The position numbers were made by a program, and so were the translations under genes. Below the pieces are notes generated by a model. It worked only from the letters and a program-made list of their open reading frames with translations. It was not told the origin of the DNA and made no database searches. Below are positions 63,527 to 64,000 of a stretch of DNA of 64,000 bases, one piece after another; positions within the stretch are counted from its first letter, which is position 1, and every line of letters starts with the position of its first letter. The stretch is from Volvox africanus (taxonomy: Eukaryota > Chlorophyta > Chlorophyceae > Chlamydomonadales > Volvocaceae), in assembly GCA_030268105.1 (NCBI GenBank), contig BSDZ01000055.1:124001-188000 (forward strand). Direction: 5' to 3'.

Positions 63527-64000
63527 GGGCCAAATCAGTAGTACGGTGGGGGACCACGTGCGAACCCTTGGTGACGATCTGTTGCGCACCGTTTGGACGG
63601 CAACCCATGCGCACAGATCCAACGCCTTGCCCCACGACCCCACGACACGGCACACACACACACGGACATGGCACACATACTATGTACGTGCGACCCCACA
63701 GCTTCCACGTGCACAAAGTCAACAGGAATGCGCTTCATAAAAGGTGCGTGCAGGCTGGTGCCAGACATCCATCCGTGCGGCTGGATGGCCAGGCTTCCAT
63801 CTCATCTGTGCTGCTTTGCTGACTGTGCCTGCCTGCAAACGTATGCAGCTCCATTCCTTTCTTCATGTGGCTCACGTGTGCACTTTCTTGCACGGCCAGA
63901 ACCCCCTTCCCGCCCGCTGACCTGTGTCGTACATGCAGTCACGTGTGGTCTCGGACGTGAGCGTAGCGCATGGAAGGGGCTCCGTCCGGGCTGCGTTTTT
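63527..64000. repeat. Partial last unit (474 bp), 599-bp type
   Basis: The unit is cut by the window edge inside the T-rich tract. The 16-bp deletion is already visible (GGATGG at 63783-63788). The array clearly continues past the window. Confidence 0.95.

Larger units (their letters stand above)
1..64000. repeat. Satellite array, 615-bp unit, about 103.8 head-to-tail copies
   Basis: The same ~615-bp sequence recurs end to end across the entire window with no spacer and no change of orientation. Using the GTGGCATGG anchor (first copy at 519, last at 63430), I count 103 anchors and 102 intervals. Most intervals are exactly 615 bp; the other clean lengths are 626, 599, 619, 620, 621, 622 and 634 bp. 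No unit is interrupted by a gene, transposon or unrelated sequence. An array of this size with near-identical units is typical of eukaryotic satellite DNA maintained by unequal exchange, gene conversion or rolling-circle amplification. Which mechanism acted here is inference. Neither array end lies inside the window, so the real array is longer. Confidence 0.97.
56248..64000. repeat. Third block: 615-bp units interspersed with 599-bp units
   Basis: Eight units here (the last one incomplete) lack 16 bp, and no such unit occurs elsewhere in the window. Six units have GTGGGATGG in place of GTGGCATGG at the anchor (starting at 57349, 59189, 60387, 60986, 62216 and 63430). Bases 68 and 132 are mixed. 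One 626-bp unit starts at 57446. A G to A change at 61071 turns one CACGTA into CACATA. This block has its own mix of variants, so homogenisation is local. Confidence 0.93.

Noticed and set aside
1..64000. CRISPR array
   Set aside because: There are no short repeats separated by unique spacers; the entire 615-bp unit repeats.
1..64000. Tandem transposon or retroelement copies
   Set aside because: There are no terminal repeats, target-site duplications, or transposase or reverse-transcriptase frames in the unit.
1..64000. Repeat-induced point mutation (fungal RIP)
   Set aside because: The units remain GC-rich with abundant CpA and few C to T changes. The three transitions at 52552-52674 do not share the RIP context.

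Overview
The whole window is one uninterrupted head-to-tail satellite array. I see no protein gene, RNA gene, mobile element or CRISPR array. The basic unit is 615 bp. The window holds 103 complete units plus a 474-bp partial one at the right edge, all in the same orientation. My hand count gives a canonical-unit GC of 355/615, about 57.7%. An uninterrupted array of more than 60 kb with no genes points to a eukaryotic nuclear chromosome (subtelomere, pericentromere or other heterochromatin). No species-diagnostic sequence is present, so I do not name an organism. For reference I start the unit at base 1 of the window; positions within the unit below refer to bases 1-615.

Layout. (1) 1-14149: 23 units, all 615 bp except one of 619 bp. 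(2) 14150-19157: eight consecutive 626-bp units that carry an 11-bp insertion at unit position ~332. (3) 19158-34616: 25 units mixing 615 and 626 bp with rare 620, 621 and 622-bp forms. The left half is almost free of base substitutions. (4) 34617-46364: a disturbed stretch full of scattered 1-bp insertions and deletions, worst at 34974-35580 and fading rightwards. It looks more like poorly corrected long-read consensus at an assembly seam than biology. (5) 46365-56247: clean units again, but mostly of a second subfamily (A at unit position 132, often C at 68), with a T/C alternation, several private substitutions and one 634-bp unit with a local rearrangement. (6) 56248-64000: a third composition in which 615-bp units are interspersed with 599-bp units lacking 16 bp, often with a C-to-G change at unit position 523.

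Two indel sites account for nearly all clean length variation, and both are bounded by short direct repeats. The 11-bp element lies between two TATG copies, and the 16-bp deletion lies between two GGATGG copies. The first site also shows partial forms of several lengths, which looks like repeated breakage and repair, or slippage, at one place. Each unit has four CACGTG palindromes, one in the context GTCACGTG (matching the RTCACRTG motif bound by Cbf1-type bHLH proteins), two short inverted repeats and a T-rich tract. Any role of these in binding or transcription is inference. The open frames in the unit overlap on both strands, resemble no family I recognise, and change frame in the 626, 620 and 599-bp units, so I treat them as non-coding.
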